64,000 nucleotides of DNA from Neptunomonas marina (GTDB lineage Bacteria; Pseudomonadota; Gammaproteobacteria; Pseudomonadales; Balneatricaceae). Position 1 is the first letter of the stretch. Each line of letters opens with the position of its first letter. Shown in pieces: positions 1 through 9,144 of this stretch. The translations under genes were made by a program, and so were the position numbers. The notes under the pieces were generated by a model. The model had not been told where the DNA came from and ran no database searches. It was given only the letters and a program-made list of their open reading frames with translations. The stretch spans positions 248,001 to 312,000 of the forward strand of contig NZ_SACQ01000003.1 of NCBI RefSeq assembly GCF_004005935.1. Direction: 5' to 3'.

Positions 1-418
1 TTGCCATCATGGTGGTTTCTGTCACAACGCGGTGACTGCAACCACTCATTAGGCCCATGCCGCCACCCATAACGATGCCCGCACCCCAACAGATGATTGG
101 CTTGGGGTAGGTGTGGATCGTGTAATCTAATGTGTACTCGCGGGTAAAAAAGGTTTCCGGTAGATCTTTGTCACCTTCACCTGTCATCGACTTGTAAAGC
201 CCGACAACATCACCACCGGCACAAAAAGCTTTCTCACCGGCACCATCTAAGACAATCGCGACAACATCATCATCGTTTTTACATGCATCCAACTTTGGCT
301 GGATAAGATCGACCATCTCAAGGGTTAACGCATTTAGCGACTTTTCCGCGTTCAGGCAGATCTCTACGATCTTTTTACCGTCTTGCGTGGCGTGCTCTGT
401 AAAGCGTACTGCACTCAT
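1..418 (-). CDS. 3-hydroxyisobutyryl-CoA hydrolase family protein (partial, C-terminus outside window)
   Basis: The visible 139 residues are the N-terminal part of a crotonase-fold protein. The oxyanion-hole stretch GEKAFCAGGDV lies near residues 61-71, and IHTYPKPII plus GIVMGGGMGLM follow. This pattern is typical of 3-hydroxyisobutyryl-CoA hydrolases, which release free 3-hydroxyisobutyrate in valine degradation. The ATG at 418 is preceded by AGGAG eight bases upstream. It is the fourth gene of a minus-strand operon after the hydratase, 15 bp away. The role is inferred from motifs and from neighbours that supply the preceding and following valine steps. A generic enoyl-CoA hydratase/isomerase remains possible because the C-terminal half is missing. 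Confidence 0.85.
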   Translation of the reverse strand, partial: MSAVRFTEHATQDGKKIVEICLNAEKSLNALTLEMVDLIQPKLDACKNDDDVVAIVLDGAGEKAFCAGGDVVGLYKSMTGEGDKDLPETFFTREYTLDYTIHTYPKPIICWGAGIVMGGGMGLMSGCSHRVVTETTMMA

Positions 419-433
419 TATCTCGCTCCTTGC

Positions 434-1210
434 TTAGCGGTTTTTCCATTGCGGTGCGCGTTTTTTCAAGAAGGCATTCACACCCTCTTTTTGATCCTCA
501 CTGTGGAACAGGTCAACAAAAAGCTCACGCTCAAGGATATAACCCTGATCCCAATGTTGGGTGCGGTTAGACTGAATCAGTTGTTTACAAGCTGCGACCG
601 CTGTTGGGCTCTGCTCTGCAACTTGCTGTGCCAGTTCAAGAGCACGTTCAGCTGACTTACCGGTCTCAACCATCTCTTCGACCAAGCCAATCTCCAGTGC
701 TTTCGGCGCTTTAACACGCTCACCACACAGGATCATCTTCTTCGCCCAGCCCTCACCCACCAGCATGGTTAGGTTCTGTGTACCACCTGCACATGGCAAC
801 AAGCCGACTTTCGCTTCAGGCAATGCCATCTGAGCTTGCTCTTCTGCGATACGGATATCACACGCTAGGGCAACTTCTAGACCACCGCCCATCGACCAGC
901 CGTTGATAGCAGCGATAGAGACCCCACGGAACTGAGATAACGTCTCGAATGCTTCGCCGAAGTAGCGTGCCATATCACGTGCCACAGAACGGTCACCATC
1001 AGCAAATAGGTTCAAATCTGCGCCAGCAGAGAAGAATTTTTCGCTGTCGCTTTTCAGTACTAAGCTATAAATATCACGATCTGCATTTAAGTCTTTTACA
1101 ACTTGCACCAAGCCTTTGAGGCTCTCTTCCGTCCAGGTGTTTGCTGGCGGGTTGTTCATGGTGATGACAGCAACGTTACCCTGTTTTTCAACGATCAATT
1201 TGTCGGTCAT
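434..1210 (-). CDS. Enoyl-CoA hydratase (valine/short-chain pathway)
   Basis: Crotonase-family protein of 258 residues that should hydrate an enoyl-CoA such as methacrylyl-CoA. The acyl-CoA-binding motif SAGADLNLF and the active-site block INGWSMGGGLEVALACDIRIA are visible, with the ALPEAKVGLLPCAGGT segment after them. The length is normal for the family. I start it at the ATG at 1210, because GGAG lies seven bases upstream; an in-frame ATG four codons earlier has no better site. It lies 19 bp after the acyl-CoA dehydrogenase and 15 bp before the hydrolase, so the three are probably co-transcribed. Substrate assignment comes from this context. Confidence 0.88.
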   Translation of the reverse strand: MTDKLIVEKQGNVAVITMNNPPANTWTEESLKGLVQVVKDLNADRDIYSLVLKSDSEKFFSAGADLNLFADGDRSVARDMARYFGEAFETLSQFRGVSIAAINGWSMGGGLEVALACDIRIAEEQAQMALPEAKVGLLPCAGGTQNLTMLVGEGWAKKMILCGERVKAPKALEIGLVEEMVETGKSAERALELAQQVAEQSPTAVAACKQLIQSNRTQHWDQGYILERELFVDLFHSEDQKEGVNAFLKKRAPQWKNR

Positions 1211-1228
1211 TTTCTTCTCCAAAACCTG

Positions 1229-2386
1229 TTACAGAATGTCCGCTGCGTCTTCTAGCAGTAGTCGGCGCGCAACGATAACGCGCATAATCTCGTTCGTACC
1301 TTCCAAGATCCGGTGAACACGGTTATCGCGGACATAACGCTCCATCGGATACTCTTTGATGTAGCCGTTACCACCAAAGATCTGTAGCGCTTCATCACAG
1401 ATGTTGAAGCACACATCTGTTGCAAAACGTTTCGCCATCGCGCAGTACGTCGTTTTGTCTGGGTGGTTAGCATCCAACTTGCTGGCTGCTAAACGAATCA
1501 TTTGGCGAGCGGCCACCAACTCAGTCGCCATATCTGCCAACTTAAACTGCAGCGCTTGGAACTGGGCAAGTTCTTTACCAAACTGCTTACGCTCGTGCAT
1601 ATATTCTTTGGCACGATTCAACGCAGCTTGCGCAGTGCCTACCGAGCAGGTCGCTATATTGATACGCCCACCATCGAGGCCTTTCATCGCGATCTTAAAG
1701 CCATCGCCCTCATTACCCATCAAGCAGCTCGCCGGGATCACCACATCTTCGAAGGTGATCATGCGAGTCGGCTGGCTATTCCAGCCCATCTTGTCCTCTT
1801 TTCGGCCGTAAACAATGCCGTCAAGCTTGGCGTCTACTGCAAAAGCCGAGATACCTTTCGGCCCATCCTCGCCAGTCCGTGCCATCACCACAAGCACATC
1901 GGTGCTACCCGCACCCGAGATGAAGATTTTGCTGCCGTTGAGCACATAATTATCGCCATCGCGACGTGCTGTGGTTTTCAGAGATGCTGCATCCGAGCCT
2001 GCGTTTGGCTCGGTTAAACAATAGGAGGCCAACTTTTGACCCGAGGTGAGATCAGGGCACCAAAAATCACGCGTCGTTTCATTCGCGAAGTCCGCGATCA
2101 TCCAAGTGGCCATGTTGTGGATCGTGATAAATGCGGTGGTTGAGGTACAGCCCATCGCGAGTTGTTCAAAAATAATACTCGAGTCCAAGCGACTGAGACC
2201 TAAGCCACCCGCTTCCTCTGGGGAGTAGAGACCACAAAAACCGAGTTCACCTGCTTTTTGCAGGGTCTCTACTGGAAATATCTGTTTCTCATCCCACTCT
2301 GCGGCGTGAGGTTCCATCTCATTTTGAGCAAAGGCTTTTGCCATGTCTGCAAAAGCGATCTGATCTTCATTCAGTTCGAAATCCAT
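1229..2386 (-). CDS. Isobutyryl-CoA (short-chain) dehydrogenase
   Basis: FAD-dependent acyl-CoA dehydrogenase, 385 residues, with the usual N-terminal helical, central beta and C-terminal helical domains. Family signatures seen are CLTEPNAGSDA (FAD/substrate loop), KQFGKELAQFQALQFKLADM, and RYVRDNRVHRILEGTNEIMR near the C-terminus; Glu362 in LEGT is the expected catalytic base. The sequence and the neighbours (methylmalonate-semialdehyde dehydrogenase upstream, hydratase and hydrolase downstream) fit isobutyryl-CoA dehydrogenase of valine breakdown, giving methacrylyl-CoA and passing electrons to ETF. Another short or branched-chain substrate cannot be excluded. Confidence 0.88.
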   Translation of the reverse strand: MDFELNEDQIAFADMAKAFAQNEMEPHAAEWDEKQIFPVETLQKAGELGFCGLYSPEEAGGLGLSRLDSSIIFEQLAMGCTSTTAFITIHNMATWMIADFANETTRDFWCPDLTSGQKLASYCLTEPNAGSDAASLKTTARRDGDNYVLNGSKIFISGAGSTDVLVVMARTGEDGPKGISAFAVDAKLDGIVYGRKEDKMGWNSQPTRMITFEDVVIPASCLMGNEGDGFKIAMKGLDGGRINIATCSVGTAQAALNRAKEYMHERKQFGKELAQFQALQFKLADMATELVAARQMIRLAASKLDANHPDKTTYCAMAKRFATDVCFNICDEALQIFGGNGYIKEYPMERYVRDNRVHRILEGTNEIMRVIVARRLLLEDAADIL

Positions 2387-2449
2387 CGGTTTCTCCCTTT
2401 CAGGGTGTTATCGAGCCAACACCATTTTTTTCTTATTGTTATATACAGA

Positions 2450-2485
2450 AAAGTCTTGAGAACACTAAAAGGCCCCCAAGACTTT
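2450..2485 (-). other. Intercistronic inverted repeat between mmsA and the acyl-CoA dehydrogenase
   Basis: Perfect 9-bp arms (AAAGTCTTG at 2450-2458 and CAAGACTTT at 2477-2485) with an 18-base loop lie in the 128-bp gap downstream of mmsA. On the minus-strand transcript they would form a hairpin ending in a short U-containing run. It could be a partial terminator or an mRNA-stabilising hairpin that sets different levels for mmsA and the genes behind it. Function is inferred from position only. Confidence 0.5.
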
Positions 2486-2514
2486 GCTTCGTACCGTCCG
2501 ATAAAACCCTAGTG

Positions 2515-4008
2515 TTACTTCAGGTTAATCGTAGTGTTTACGCCAGTATCGATATCATCTTCGAACCAACGCGCCGTGATCGTCTTCGTTTCGGTGTAGA
2601 ACTTAACAGCCTGCTTACCGTAAGCGTGCTGATCACCGTAGAATGACTTTCTCCAGCCAGTGAATGAGAACATTGGTAGAGGTACAGGCACCGGTACGTT
2701 GATACCGACCTGACCTACTTTGATCTCGTGCTGGTACTTACGAGCAGCCGCACCGGATGCCGTAAAGATTGATGTACCGTTACCGTAAGGGTTGTTGTTG
2801 ATCATCTCGATCGCTTCTTCGATCGTGTCAACTTCGATAGCGATCAGAACAGGGCCGAAGATCTCCTCTTGGTAGATCGACATATCCGTTGTCACGTTAC
2901 GGAACATCGTTGGGCCAACCCAGTTACCATCTGGAAAACCATCTACAACACACTCAGAACCATCGAGAATACATTCAGCACCCGCATCTTTACCCTCTTG
3001 GATGAAGTTCAAGATACGTTGCTTAGCCTGAGGATTGATTTGTGGACCGTAGCCCGCTTCTGGATCATCCCACGCACCTGGGCGTACTTTTGCCAGTGCA
3101 TCACGCACTTCTGGGATCCACTCGCGAGATTCACCAACGAATACCGCAACAGAGATCGCCATGCAGCGCTGACCCGCAGCACCTACAGACGCACCTGCGA
3201 TGTTATTGATAACTTGGTTCTTCTGCGCATCTGGCATGACAACCATGTGGTTCTTCGCACCCGCAAACGCCTGAACGCGCTTCATTTTGTCCGTGCCAGT
3301 ACGGTAGATGTGCTCACCTACAGCAACAGAACCTACGAAAGAGATCGCTGGTGTGTCTTTGTGAACCAGCAACTGATCAACCACCTCTTTACCACCGTGA
3401 ACAACCTGCAGAAGGCCGTCTGGTGCGCCCGCCTCTTTGAACAACTCAGCTAACAACATAGGTGTTAGTGGGTCTTGCTCAGATGGCTTAAGAACAAATG
3501 TGTTACCGCACGCGATCGCCATTGGGAACATCCACAAAGGGATCATCGCAGGGAAGTTAAACGGTGTGATACCTACACATACACCGAGTGGCTGAGTGAT
3601 GCTGTAGCAATCGATCTTACGTGCTACGTTTTCAACCGTTTCACCCATAGATAGTGATGCGATATTACAAGCGTGCTCTACAACTTCGATACCACGCCAT
3701 ACGTCGCCTTTCGCATCTTCAAACGTCTTACCCACCTCTTGCGAAATCAGGCGTGCGATATCTTCTTGGCGATCTTTCAAGATCGCTTGGTAGCGCAGCA
3801 TTAAACGCGCACGCTCACCTACTGGCATATCTTTCCAAGTTTCGAATGCCGCTTTTGCTGCATCGATCGCCTGTTCTACTTCTTGCTCAGTCGCGCAAGG
3901 CACCTGCGCAATCACTTCCTGTGTTGCTGGGTTTGTAACTGGAATCCAGTTCTCTGTTTTACTCTGGACGAGTTCGCCGTTAATCAGTAGAGGAACTTGT
4001 TGAGTCAT
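2515..4008 (-). CDS. mmsA: CoA-acylating methylmalonate-semialdehyde dehydrogenase
   Basis: Aldehyde dehydrogenase superfamily enzyme of 497 residues that oxidatively decarboxylates methylmalonate semialdehyde to propionyl-CoA with NAD+ and CoA, ending valine catabolism. The MmsA-specific blocks are clear: [16 protein letters not shown] (Asn151), [11 protein letters not shown] with catalytic Cys282, and the C-terminal [16 protein letters not shown]. The usual general-base Glu of ordinary ALDHs is replaced here (FAGAKNH), as is normal in this subfamily. It is the first gene of the operon, with an AraC-type regulator divergent from it across 180 bp. AAGG lies upstream of the ATG. Confidence 0.96.
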   Translation of the reverse strand: MTQQVPLLINGELVQSKTENWIPVTNPATQEVIAQVPCATEQEVEQAIDAAKAAFETWKDMPVGERARLMLRYQAILKDRQEDIARLISQEVGKTFEDAKGDVWRGIEVVEHACNIASLSMGETVENVARKIDCYSITQPLGVCVGITPFNFPAMIPLWMFPMAIACGNTFVLKPSEQDPLTPMLLAELFKEAGAPDGLLQVVHGGKEVVDQLLVHKDTPAISFVGSVAVGEHIYRTGTDKMKRVQAFAGAKNHMVVMPDAQKNQVINNIAGASVGAAGQRCMAISVAVFVGESREWIPEVRDALAKVRPGAWDDPEAGYGPQINPQAKQRILNFIQEGKDAGAECILDGSECVVDGFPDGNWVGPTMFRNVTTDMSIYQEEIFGPVLIAIEVDTIEEAIEMINNNPYGNGTSIFTASGAAARKYQHEIKVGQVGINVPVPVPLPMFSFTGWRKSFYGDQHAYGKQAVKFYTETKTITARWFEDDIDTGVNTTINLK

Positions 4009-4074
4009 AATCTGTACCTTGCCCCGTTATATTATTGTTGTCTGGTTGTGCATCGCGCTTAGCTTTGCATGTTT

Positions 4075-4113
4075 ACGTTAACGTCATTTAAGCACAGCCC
4101 CGAGGTGCTCGGG
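4075..4113. promoter_or_regulatory. Dyad elements in the mmsA / araC-type regulator intergenic region
   Basis: The 180-bp divergent region holds a perfect palindrome ACGTTAACGT (4075-4084) and a 6-bp inverted repeat CCCGAG-GTG-CTCGGG (4099-4113). A TATAAT box at 4151-4156 could be the -10 of the regulator gene. The symmetry suggests operator sites for the adjacent AraC-type regulator, although AraC proteins more often bind direct repeats. The assignment is inference. Confidence 0.4.
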
Positions 4114-4188
4114 ATTGATAATATTGTGAGATTACTGGACTATCTTGCGATATAATAGTGGTATTCCCTAATACAAAGGTCTAACGAT

Positions 4189-5112
4189 ATGAGCCAACCA
4201 TCTAAGTGGCCACTCCCGCCCGAGAGCTCTCGTTTTGTTGTGCCACGCAAAATCATTGACCAATTACGTCATCATCCGATCAGCCAAGACCTATATCCCA
4301 TGGGCTTCGGATACTACAAAAGTGCTAGAAACCACACTATGTTGCGGCGCACACATGATGACTACCTATTGATCTATTGCTTAGATGGTGCCGGTAAGTT
4401 AACCGTCGAAAAGAGTGAATATCACATTCAAGCAGGTGACTTAATTCTGCTGCCGCGCGGCAAAAGCCACGCTTATCACGCCGACCATTCACAACCTTGG
4501 ACAATCTATTGGATTCACTTCGCAGGCCCAAGAGCCGACGACTTTATTGACTATATTGCTAACAGCGCAGGCCCGGGAGACAACACATCCTCCTATGTCA
4601 CACCACTGGGCATGCACTCAAGACTGGTTGGCGAGTTTGAGGCATTGCTGGGCAGCCGACAAACCAGCTACGACCTCAATGGCTTCATTCATGCCTCAAG
4701 CTTGTTAAGGCAGTTGTTAACGCTCATCGCAGAGATCAGGCCGCTTGCCCGTCAACAAGAGGCGGCAAACTCTCTGGATTTAGAGCGTATTCATAGCTTG
4801 ATGCAAGCACGCGTTCATGAGCAGCTCGATCTAGATACGCTGGCAGCCGCAGCAAACCTGTCAAAGTTTCACTTTGTAACCAAGTACAAAGAGCTGACCG
4901 GCACGACGCCGATCAACCACTTTATTCACCTAAAAATAGAGAAAGCCTGCTATCTGTTGGATGCAACCAATAACGCGATTGGCGAGGTCAGCTTTGCGGT
5001 TGGTTACGACGATGCTTACTATTTTTCGCGTATTTTCAAAAAGGTGATGGGTATCTCGCCCACCCAATATCGCCGAATGCGTACCGGGGCTGTCTCTTAC
5101 AAGGCGGAGTAA
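4189..5112 (+). CDS. AraC-family transcriptional regulator (MmsR-like)
   Basis: A 307-residue regulator with an N-terminal AraC-type cupin domain (around residues 30-170, including LTVEKSEYHIQAGDLILLPRGKSHAY) and a C-terminal double helix-turn-helix (about 200-300) ending in the signature YDDAYYFSRIFKKVMGISPTQYRR. It is transcribed divergently from mmsA, the arrangement seen for MmsR of Pseudomonas, so it most likely activates the valine operon in response to a pathway metabolite. The effector is not visible from sequence. An AAAGG is the only candidate ribosome-binding site upstream of the ATG. Confidence 0.85.
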   Translation: MSQPSKWPLPPESSRFVVPRKIIDQLRHHPISQDLYPMGFGYYKSARNHTMLRRTHDDYLLIYCLDGAGKLTVEKSEYHIQAGDLILLPRGKSHAYHADHSQPWTIYWIHFAGPRADDFIDYIANSAGPGDNTSSYVTPLGMHSRLVGEFEALLGSRQTSYDLNGFIHASSLLRQLLTLIAEIRPLARQQEAANSLDLERIHSLMQARVHEQLDLDTLAAAANLSKFHFVTKYKELTGTTPINHFIHLKIEKACYLLDATNNAIGEVSFAVGYDDAYYFSRIFKKVMGISPTQYRRMRTGAVSYKAE

Positions 5113-5116
5113 TACG

Positions 5117-5374
5117 TCATTGTTTCTCTAGGCGCCCGATATGGATCAAGCTGATGAGTTTGATAAGTGGCTTGATGATGAGCTGGGCACTCCCCACGAT
5201 AAACAACCACGTGCCGCTCTCTTGCAGAGCATTGTTGAGAAAAAAGAAACTGCCGATTAGAAACCACACTGCGATGACGAAGTCGTTGAGGGCGCCTAAC
5301 ACCTCGTAACGGCGCTGAATGATGATCTGGCGATTGCCAATGTCAATATCGAGTTCTGGATCGTTGCCTGACAC
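5117..5374 (-). CDS. YrhK-like small membrane protein
   Basis: An 85-residue protein matching the YrhK pattern: a short polar start, an IIIQRRYEVLGALNDFVIAVWFLIGS segment, then a second hydrophobic stretch (about 54-75). Two transmembrane helices are likely. The biochemical function of the family is unknown. The start is GTG, chosen because a full AGGAGG lies about four bases upstream. It converges with the AraC gene with only 4 bp between the stops, and lies downstream of the AAA ATPase gene on the same strand. Confidence 0.75.
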   Translation of the reverse strand: MSGNDPELDIDIGNRQIIIQRRYEVLGALNDFVIAVWFLIGSFFFLNNALQESGTWLFIVGSAQLIIKPLIKLISLIHIGRLEKQ

Positions 5375-5438
5375 ATCACCTCCTAAAGATTGAAATGTCT
5401 TTAAAACCTAACAAACGACGGATATCTCTGCAAACCCG

Positions 5439-6611
5439 TTATCGCCCCCCTTTATCTGGCCAACGCCAAGGCGGCGCATCGAACATACCTTGCCCCACCA
5501 CTTCCGTTTGGCTGAGCTGCTTATCTAGTGTGATGCCGTTACACAGCGGCGATTGATTGAGCGCACTGATCAAACGCGGCGCATGGGATACCACCCAAAC
5601 TTGGGTACGCTCCGCAAGCGATATAATCAGCCGCGCCAACGATGGCAAGAGGTCAGGATGCAAACTGGTTTCGGGCTCATTAAGTACCATCAACGAGGGT
5701 GGCCTTGGTGTTAACAGCGCAGCAACTAGCAAGAGGTAGCGCAAGGTACCATCCGAAAGCTCCATCCCTGTAAGTGGGCGTAATAAACCGTGTTGCTGAA
5801 AAGCTAATGAGAAGCGACCATCCTCTTGGGCATCAATATGCAGACGCGCTCCCGGAAATGCATCACTCACCGCTTTATCCAGTGCCTGCGCATCGCCGAT
5901 TTCACGAATGGTTTGAATCGCTGCCGCCAGATCATGCCCATCGTGGCTGAGAACAGATGTACGTGTTCCTAGTTGCGGTTTTCGCGCAGGTGCGTCAAGG
6001 TCAGTCCGGAAGTGATCATAGAAACGCCAACCGCGAATAATCTCACGCATCTGCAGCACCTCTGGTGCGTTCACAGGATCTGCTATTTCATCAAACATGC
6101 TAGAGAAGCTGTTTAAATGACTGGATACCGTGCGCCACGTTCGGCGGTCACGCACTTTAACATGGGGCCCTTCTCGATCAACTAAAGCACCGGCTGGACG
6201 GTACACTTCACCATTCCAGATCGCTTCGCGTTTCACCTCTGGATCCAGCGAAAAAAGCGACTGGCTAGGAATCGGCAAGCCAAGGGATATGGCATAGCCA
6301 AAGCTATCGGTCGCAAAGCCGAGTTTTAAGCGTTTCGTATTCTGCAACGGGCCGCCCCGCACTGGCACGGCACCCTCTTTCATACGTTTAGAGATCACCT
6401 CTGGGCCAGCCCAATACGTTGATGCCAGCCCACCCTCTTTGGCAAGCGCATTTACAACGCCACCTTGCGCCGTTTCGGCAAGTAACCTCAACGCACGATA
6501 GAGGTTGGATTTCCCAGATCCATTTGCTCCGGTTACTACGTTGAGCGCCCCGAGCGACAACTCTAACGAGAGTATCGAGCGATAGTTATTGATCGCTAGC
6601 GCGGTAATCAT
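5439..6611 (-). CDS. AAA-type (ABC/SMC-like) ATPase of unknown role
   Basis: A 390-residue predicted ATPase. Walker A is GANGSGKS at residues 28-35, just after an N-terminal strand ITALAINNYRSI. The ABC-like signature LSDGTLRYLLLVAALL and the Walker B/D-loop LMVLNEPETSLHPDLL follow, then a switch-like VVSHAPRLI. This is the RecF/OLD-like single-chain ATPase type, but there is no TOPRIM nuclease domain. Its ATG overlaps the stop of the upstream alpha/beta hydrolase by 4 bp (ATGA), which implies translational coupling. Similar stand-alone ATPases are common and uncharacterised, so a defence or repair role is only speculative. Confidence 0.8.
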   Translation of the reverse strand: MITALAINNYRSILSLELSLGALNVVTGANGSGKSNLYRALRLLAETAQGGVVNALAKEGGLASTYWAGPEVISKRMKEGAVPVRGGPLQNTKRLKLGFATDSFGYAISLGLPIPSQSLFSLDPEVKREAIWNGEVYRPAGALVDREGPHVKVRDRRTWRTVSSHLNSFSSMFDEIADPVNAPEVLQMREIIRGWRFYDHFRTDLDAPARKPQLGTRTSVLSHDGHDLAAAIQTIREIGDAQALDKAVSDAFPGARLHIDAQEDGRFSLAFQQHGLLRPLTGMELSDGTLRYLLLVAALLTPRPPSLMVLNEPETSLHPDLLPSLARLIISLAERTQVWVVSHAPRLISALNQSPLCNGITLDKQLSQTEVVGQGMFDAPPWRWPDKGGR

Positions 6612-7519
6612 CGCGGGAACGCCAACAGGGTTTTAGCTAACTTATGAGCTTTATCCGGGTCCTCTTGCATAAAGCAGTGGCCACCCTCAATTTGCGTAAC
6701 ACGAATATTGGGGTTTGCACGCTCAGCTTTAGCCACGCCTTTGGGGACAAATGGAAAGGTGTCCGTTGCGTGTACAATCTGTGTGTGCGCCGGCAACTTG
6801 CCAATTGCACTCCACAGTCCTTTAGGTGAGCTAGAGAAGATACGTGCTTCCAACCATGGAGGGCAGCGCAACTCCCACGTACCGGCACTCCCGGGGCGCA
6901 CGGCATGATCGATATAGCAGTTCAACGCATCATCCTGCCACGTCTTAAATACACCTCTCCCTTTGAGGCTACGATGTACCTCCTGCCGTGAAGCCCAGCT
7001 ATTGCGGCGCTGCAAGGCTTTCTTAGCGTGAGGAATGTGATGACTCAGCCCAAGTATATTCGCCAGCCTAACAGCAGCGATGGTAGATTTTGGAAACACC
7101 ACGGGGTCAAGCAGTACAAGTTGATCAAAAATACCGGGCTGCTGTGCATTGATGAGTGTGATGCAGATACCACCGAAACTATGCCCCATCGCAATCACAG
7201 GGGTGTCTTTCGCCCATGATGCACGGTGCGCCTGCAACGCTTCACACGCTTGCGCCGCCATCTTGTTCCAGCTCGGTGGTTGTTTTGGGTTTGGTGCGTC
7301 ACTGTCGCCGTGTCCTGCCACCGCGCCTAAAAAGAGATCATACTGGTCTTGGAATTTCTCAAGAAAAGGCCAATACGTCAGGCTGGACAACCCATTTCCG
7401 TGCAGAAAAAAGATCACCGGACGCCCGTTATTGCCACAATGAGGCGTCATCCACCCTCTGAGTTCACCTGTTTCAATCGCATGACTCCACTGGGTCAACT
7501 GTTCTGTAATCGCTTGCAT
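6608..7519 (-). CDS. Alpha/beta-hydrolase fold protein
   Basis: A 303-residue hydrolase. It shows the oxyanion-region HGNG (residues 40-43), the nucleophile elbow GHSFGG with Ser114, and a C-terminal GGHCFMQED carrying the likely catalytic His. No signal peptide is seen, so it is probably cytoplasmic. The substrate cannot be told. AAGGAG five bases before the ATG supports the start. Its stop overlaps the start of the AAA ATPase by 4 bp, so the two are one transcriptional unit. Confidence 0.82.
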   Translation of the reverse strand: MQAITEQLTQWSHAIETGELRGWMTPHCGNNGRPVIFFLHGNGLSSLTYWPFLEKFQDQYDLFLGAVAGHGDSDAPNPKQPPSWNKMAAQACEALQAHRASWAKDTPVIAMGHSFGGICITLINAQQPGIFDQLVLLDPVVFPKSTIAAVRLANILGLSHHIPHAKKALQRRNSWASRQEVHRSLKGRGVFKTWQDDALNCYIDHAVRPGSAGTWELRCPPWLEARIFSSSPKGLWSAIGKLPAHTQIVHATDTFPFVPKGVAKAERANPNIRVTQIEGGHCFMQEDPDKAHKLAKTLLAFPR

Positions 7520-7556
7520 TGGTTCTCCTTCCCTCTACAACATGCTAGCTATGCGC

Positions 7557-8486
7557 CTAACTCAATACATCTAACCAGATGGGTACGCTGAACAAGGATA
7601 AAACGGTTGAGAATACCACCAACTGGGAGGTCTCTTTCTCGAAGACTTGGTACTTCATAGCCACCACATGGGCCAACGCACCCGTAGGCAATGCGGTTAA
7701 CAGTACCATAGTCATCTGCCATATCGGGTCGTTTACGCCCACCAAGAGACAAGCTAGCAGCGTTAGCAAAGGATGTATGATGAGTTTTATCAAAATCAAC
7801 CATATCGCCTCACCTATGCGCAGCGCCGTGCGCTTAAACTGCAAGCTGGCTCCTAAACAGAACAGTGCCACAGGCACCGCTGAAGGGGCGATAAGAGCAA
7901 GGCTATCTAACGCCACTTGTGGCAGTGTCCACTGTTGATATGATACGCTCAGCCCTGCAACCGTTGCGAGAAAGATAGGGTTTCTGAGCATAGCGCGGTC
8001 GATCACCTGCCAAACCGCCAACAGGTTTAAGCCAGACTGCCGTGTTGCCTCGATCAGCAGTTGCGCGCCGCCGATCAGCAAAATATTACCGGCAAGGATA
8101 ATACTCACCGTTGCGCCGTAAGCCGCATCCCCAAGCACTGCAAACGAGAGCGGAATACCCATATACGCATAGTTGGCGAAAATGCTGTTCAGACCCCGTA
8201 AAATCAGCCCCTCGCGCTCCATTTGGCCACGTAACATAAGCGGTAGCAATGCGACCGCGGCTGTCAAAGCTGCACCTAATACAAACGCAATCCAAGCGGC
8301 TGGATTAAACAAACTAGCGAGTGATTGCTGGCTAGCCGCCTGAAAAAGCAGTGCCGGAACAGCAATAAAATAGACGTACTGGTTGATACCGGGCAAAAAC
8401 TGGCTATCAAAAACGCGCTGCTTAGCGATATACCCCACAGCGATCACGACAAACAGCGGCAGCACCGCAAGTAAGCTATCTGGCAT
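7557..8486 (-). CDS. AEC-family (auxin efflux carrier-like) transporter
   Basis: A 309-residue polytopic membrane protein with about ten hydrophobic segments in the five-plus-five pattern of the AEC family, starting MPDSLLAVLPLFVVIAVGYIAKQ. Bacterial members export or import small organic acids such as malate or malonate; the substrate here is unknown. It ends close to the hydrolase start and begins 6 bp after the LOG-type gene, so it probably shares a transcript with that gene. Confidence 0.85.
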   Translation of the reverse strand: MPDSLLAVLPLFVVIAVGYIAKQRVFDSQFLPGINQYVYFIAVPALLFQAASQQSLASLFNPAAWIAFVLGAALTAAVALLPLMLRGQMEREGLILRGLNSIFANYAYMGIPLSFAVLGDAAYGATVSIILAGNILLIGGAQLLIEATRQSGLNLLAVWQVIDRAMLRNPIFLATVAGLSVSYQQWTLPQVALDSLALIAPSAVPVALFCLGASLQFKRTALRIGEAIWLILIKLIIHPLLTLLACLLVGVNDPIWQMTMVLLTALPTGALAHVVAMKYQVFEKETSQLVVFSTVLSLFSVPIWLDVLS

Positions 8487-8492
8487 GATTCT

Positions 8493-9053
8493 CTACCACT
8501 TATCACTCGGTGGTGTGTAGCTCTCGATCATCGCTAATAGCTGTGCCGGATCATCACTAATCTGCGCCATCTCGCCGTACTCGGGGCGCATAAAGCCTTG
8601 GCTGATCATCGTATCGATAAATGTGAACAACCCATCGTAGTAGCGATTCACATTGAGAAAACAGCATGGTTTGTGATGGTAGCCAAGCTGTGCCCAAGTC
8701 CACGCTTCGAAGATCTCCTCCATCGTACCCACGCCACCAGGCATGGCGATAAATGCATCGGCAAGCTGAGCCATTTTTGCCTTGCGCTCATGCATATCTG
8801 CAACGATATGTAGCTCACTCAGATGAGGGTGTTGAATCTCTTTCTCCGTCAAGGCGATAGGCATAACACCCACCACATCACCACCGGCAGCCAGAGCGCT
8901 ATCAGCAACCTGCCCCATTAAACCGGTGCGCCCACCGCCATATACTAATACGTGGCCCTGCTCTGCGAGGAAGCGCCCAAGCTGGTCCGCAGCTTCACGG
9001 TAAAGGTTATTTTTGCCAGGGCTCGAGCCACAAAATACTGCTATTTTCATCAC
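8493..9053 (-). CDS. LOG-family (TIGR00730) nucleotide phosphoribohydrolase
   Basis: A 186-residue Rossmann-fold protein with both family signatures: GGGRTGLMG (about 40-48) and PGGVGTMEEIFEAWTWAQLG (about 105-124), which hold the nucleotide-binding and catalytic residues. Characterised relatives cleave cytokinin riboside or other nucleoside 5'-monophosphates at the N-glycosidic bond. The first codon could be GTG at 9053 or the next-codon ATG at 9050; the ATG gives the canonical MKIAVFCGSSPG start. It is a stand-alone metabolic gene upstream of the AEC transporter. Confidence 0.88.
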   Translation of the reverse strand: MMKIAVFCGSSPGKNNLYREAADQLGRFLAEQGHVLVYGGGRTGLMGQVADSALAAGGDVVGVMPIALTEKEIQHPHLSELHIVADMHERKAKMAQLADAFIAMPGGVGTMEEIFEAWTWAQLGYHHKPCCFLNVNRYYDGLFTFIDTMISQGFMRPEYGEMAQISDDPAQLLAMIESYTPPSDKW

Positions 9054-9144
9054 TTATTCACGCCAATATGAGAAGATCATCGAGCCTAGCAAACATCGGT
9101 AGATGTGAGCTAGGTACAGTTTCGACAATCTTTTCGGGGTCTCT

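Noticed and set aside
2869-3453. Open frame of about 194 codons on the plus strand opposite mmsA
   Set aside because: It lies entirely within the strongly conserved mmsA gene, has no family signature and has no ribosome-binding site. It is an antisense shadow.
5439-6611. OLD-family nuclease
   Set aside because: The ATPase half fits, but there is no C-terminal TOPRIM domain in the 390 residues.
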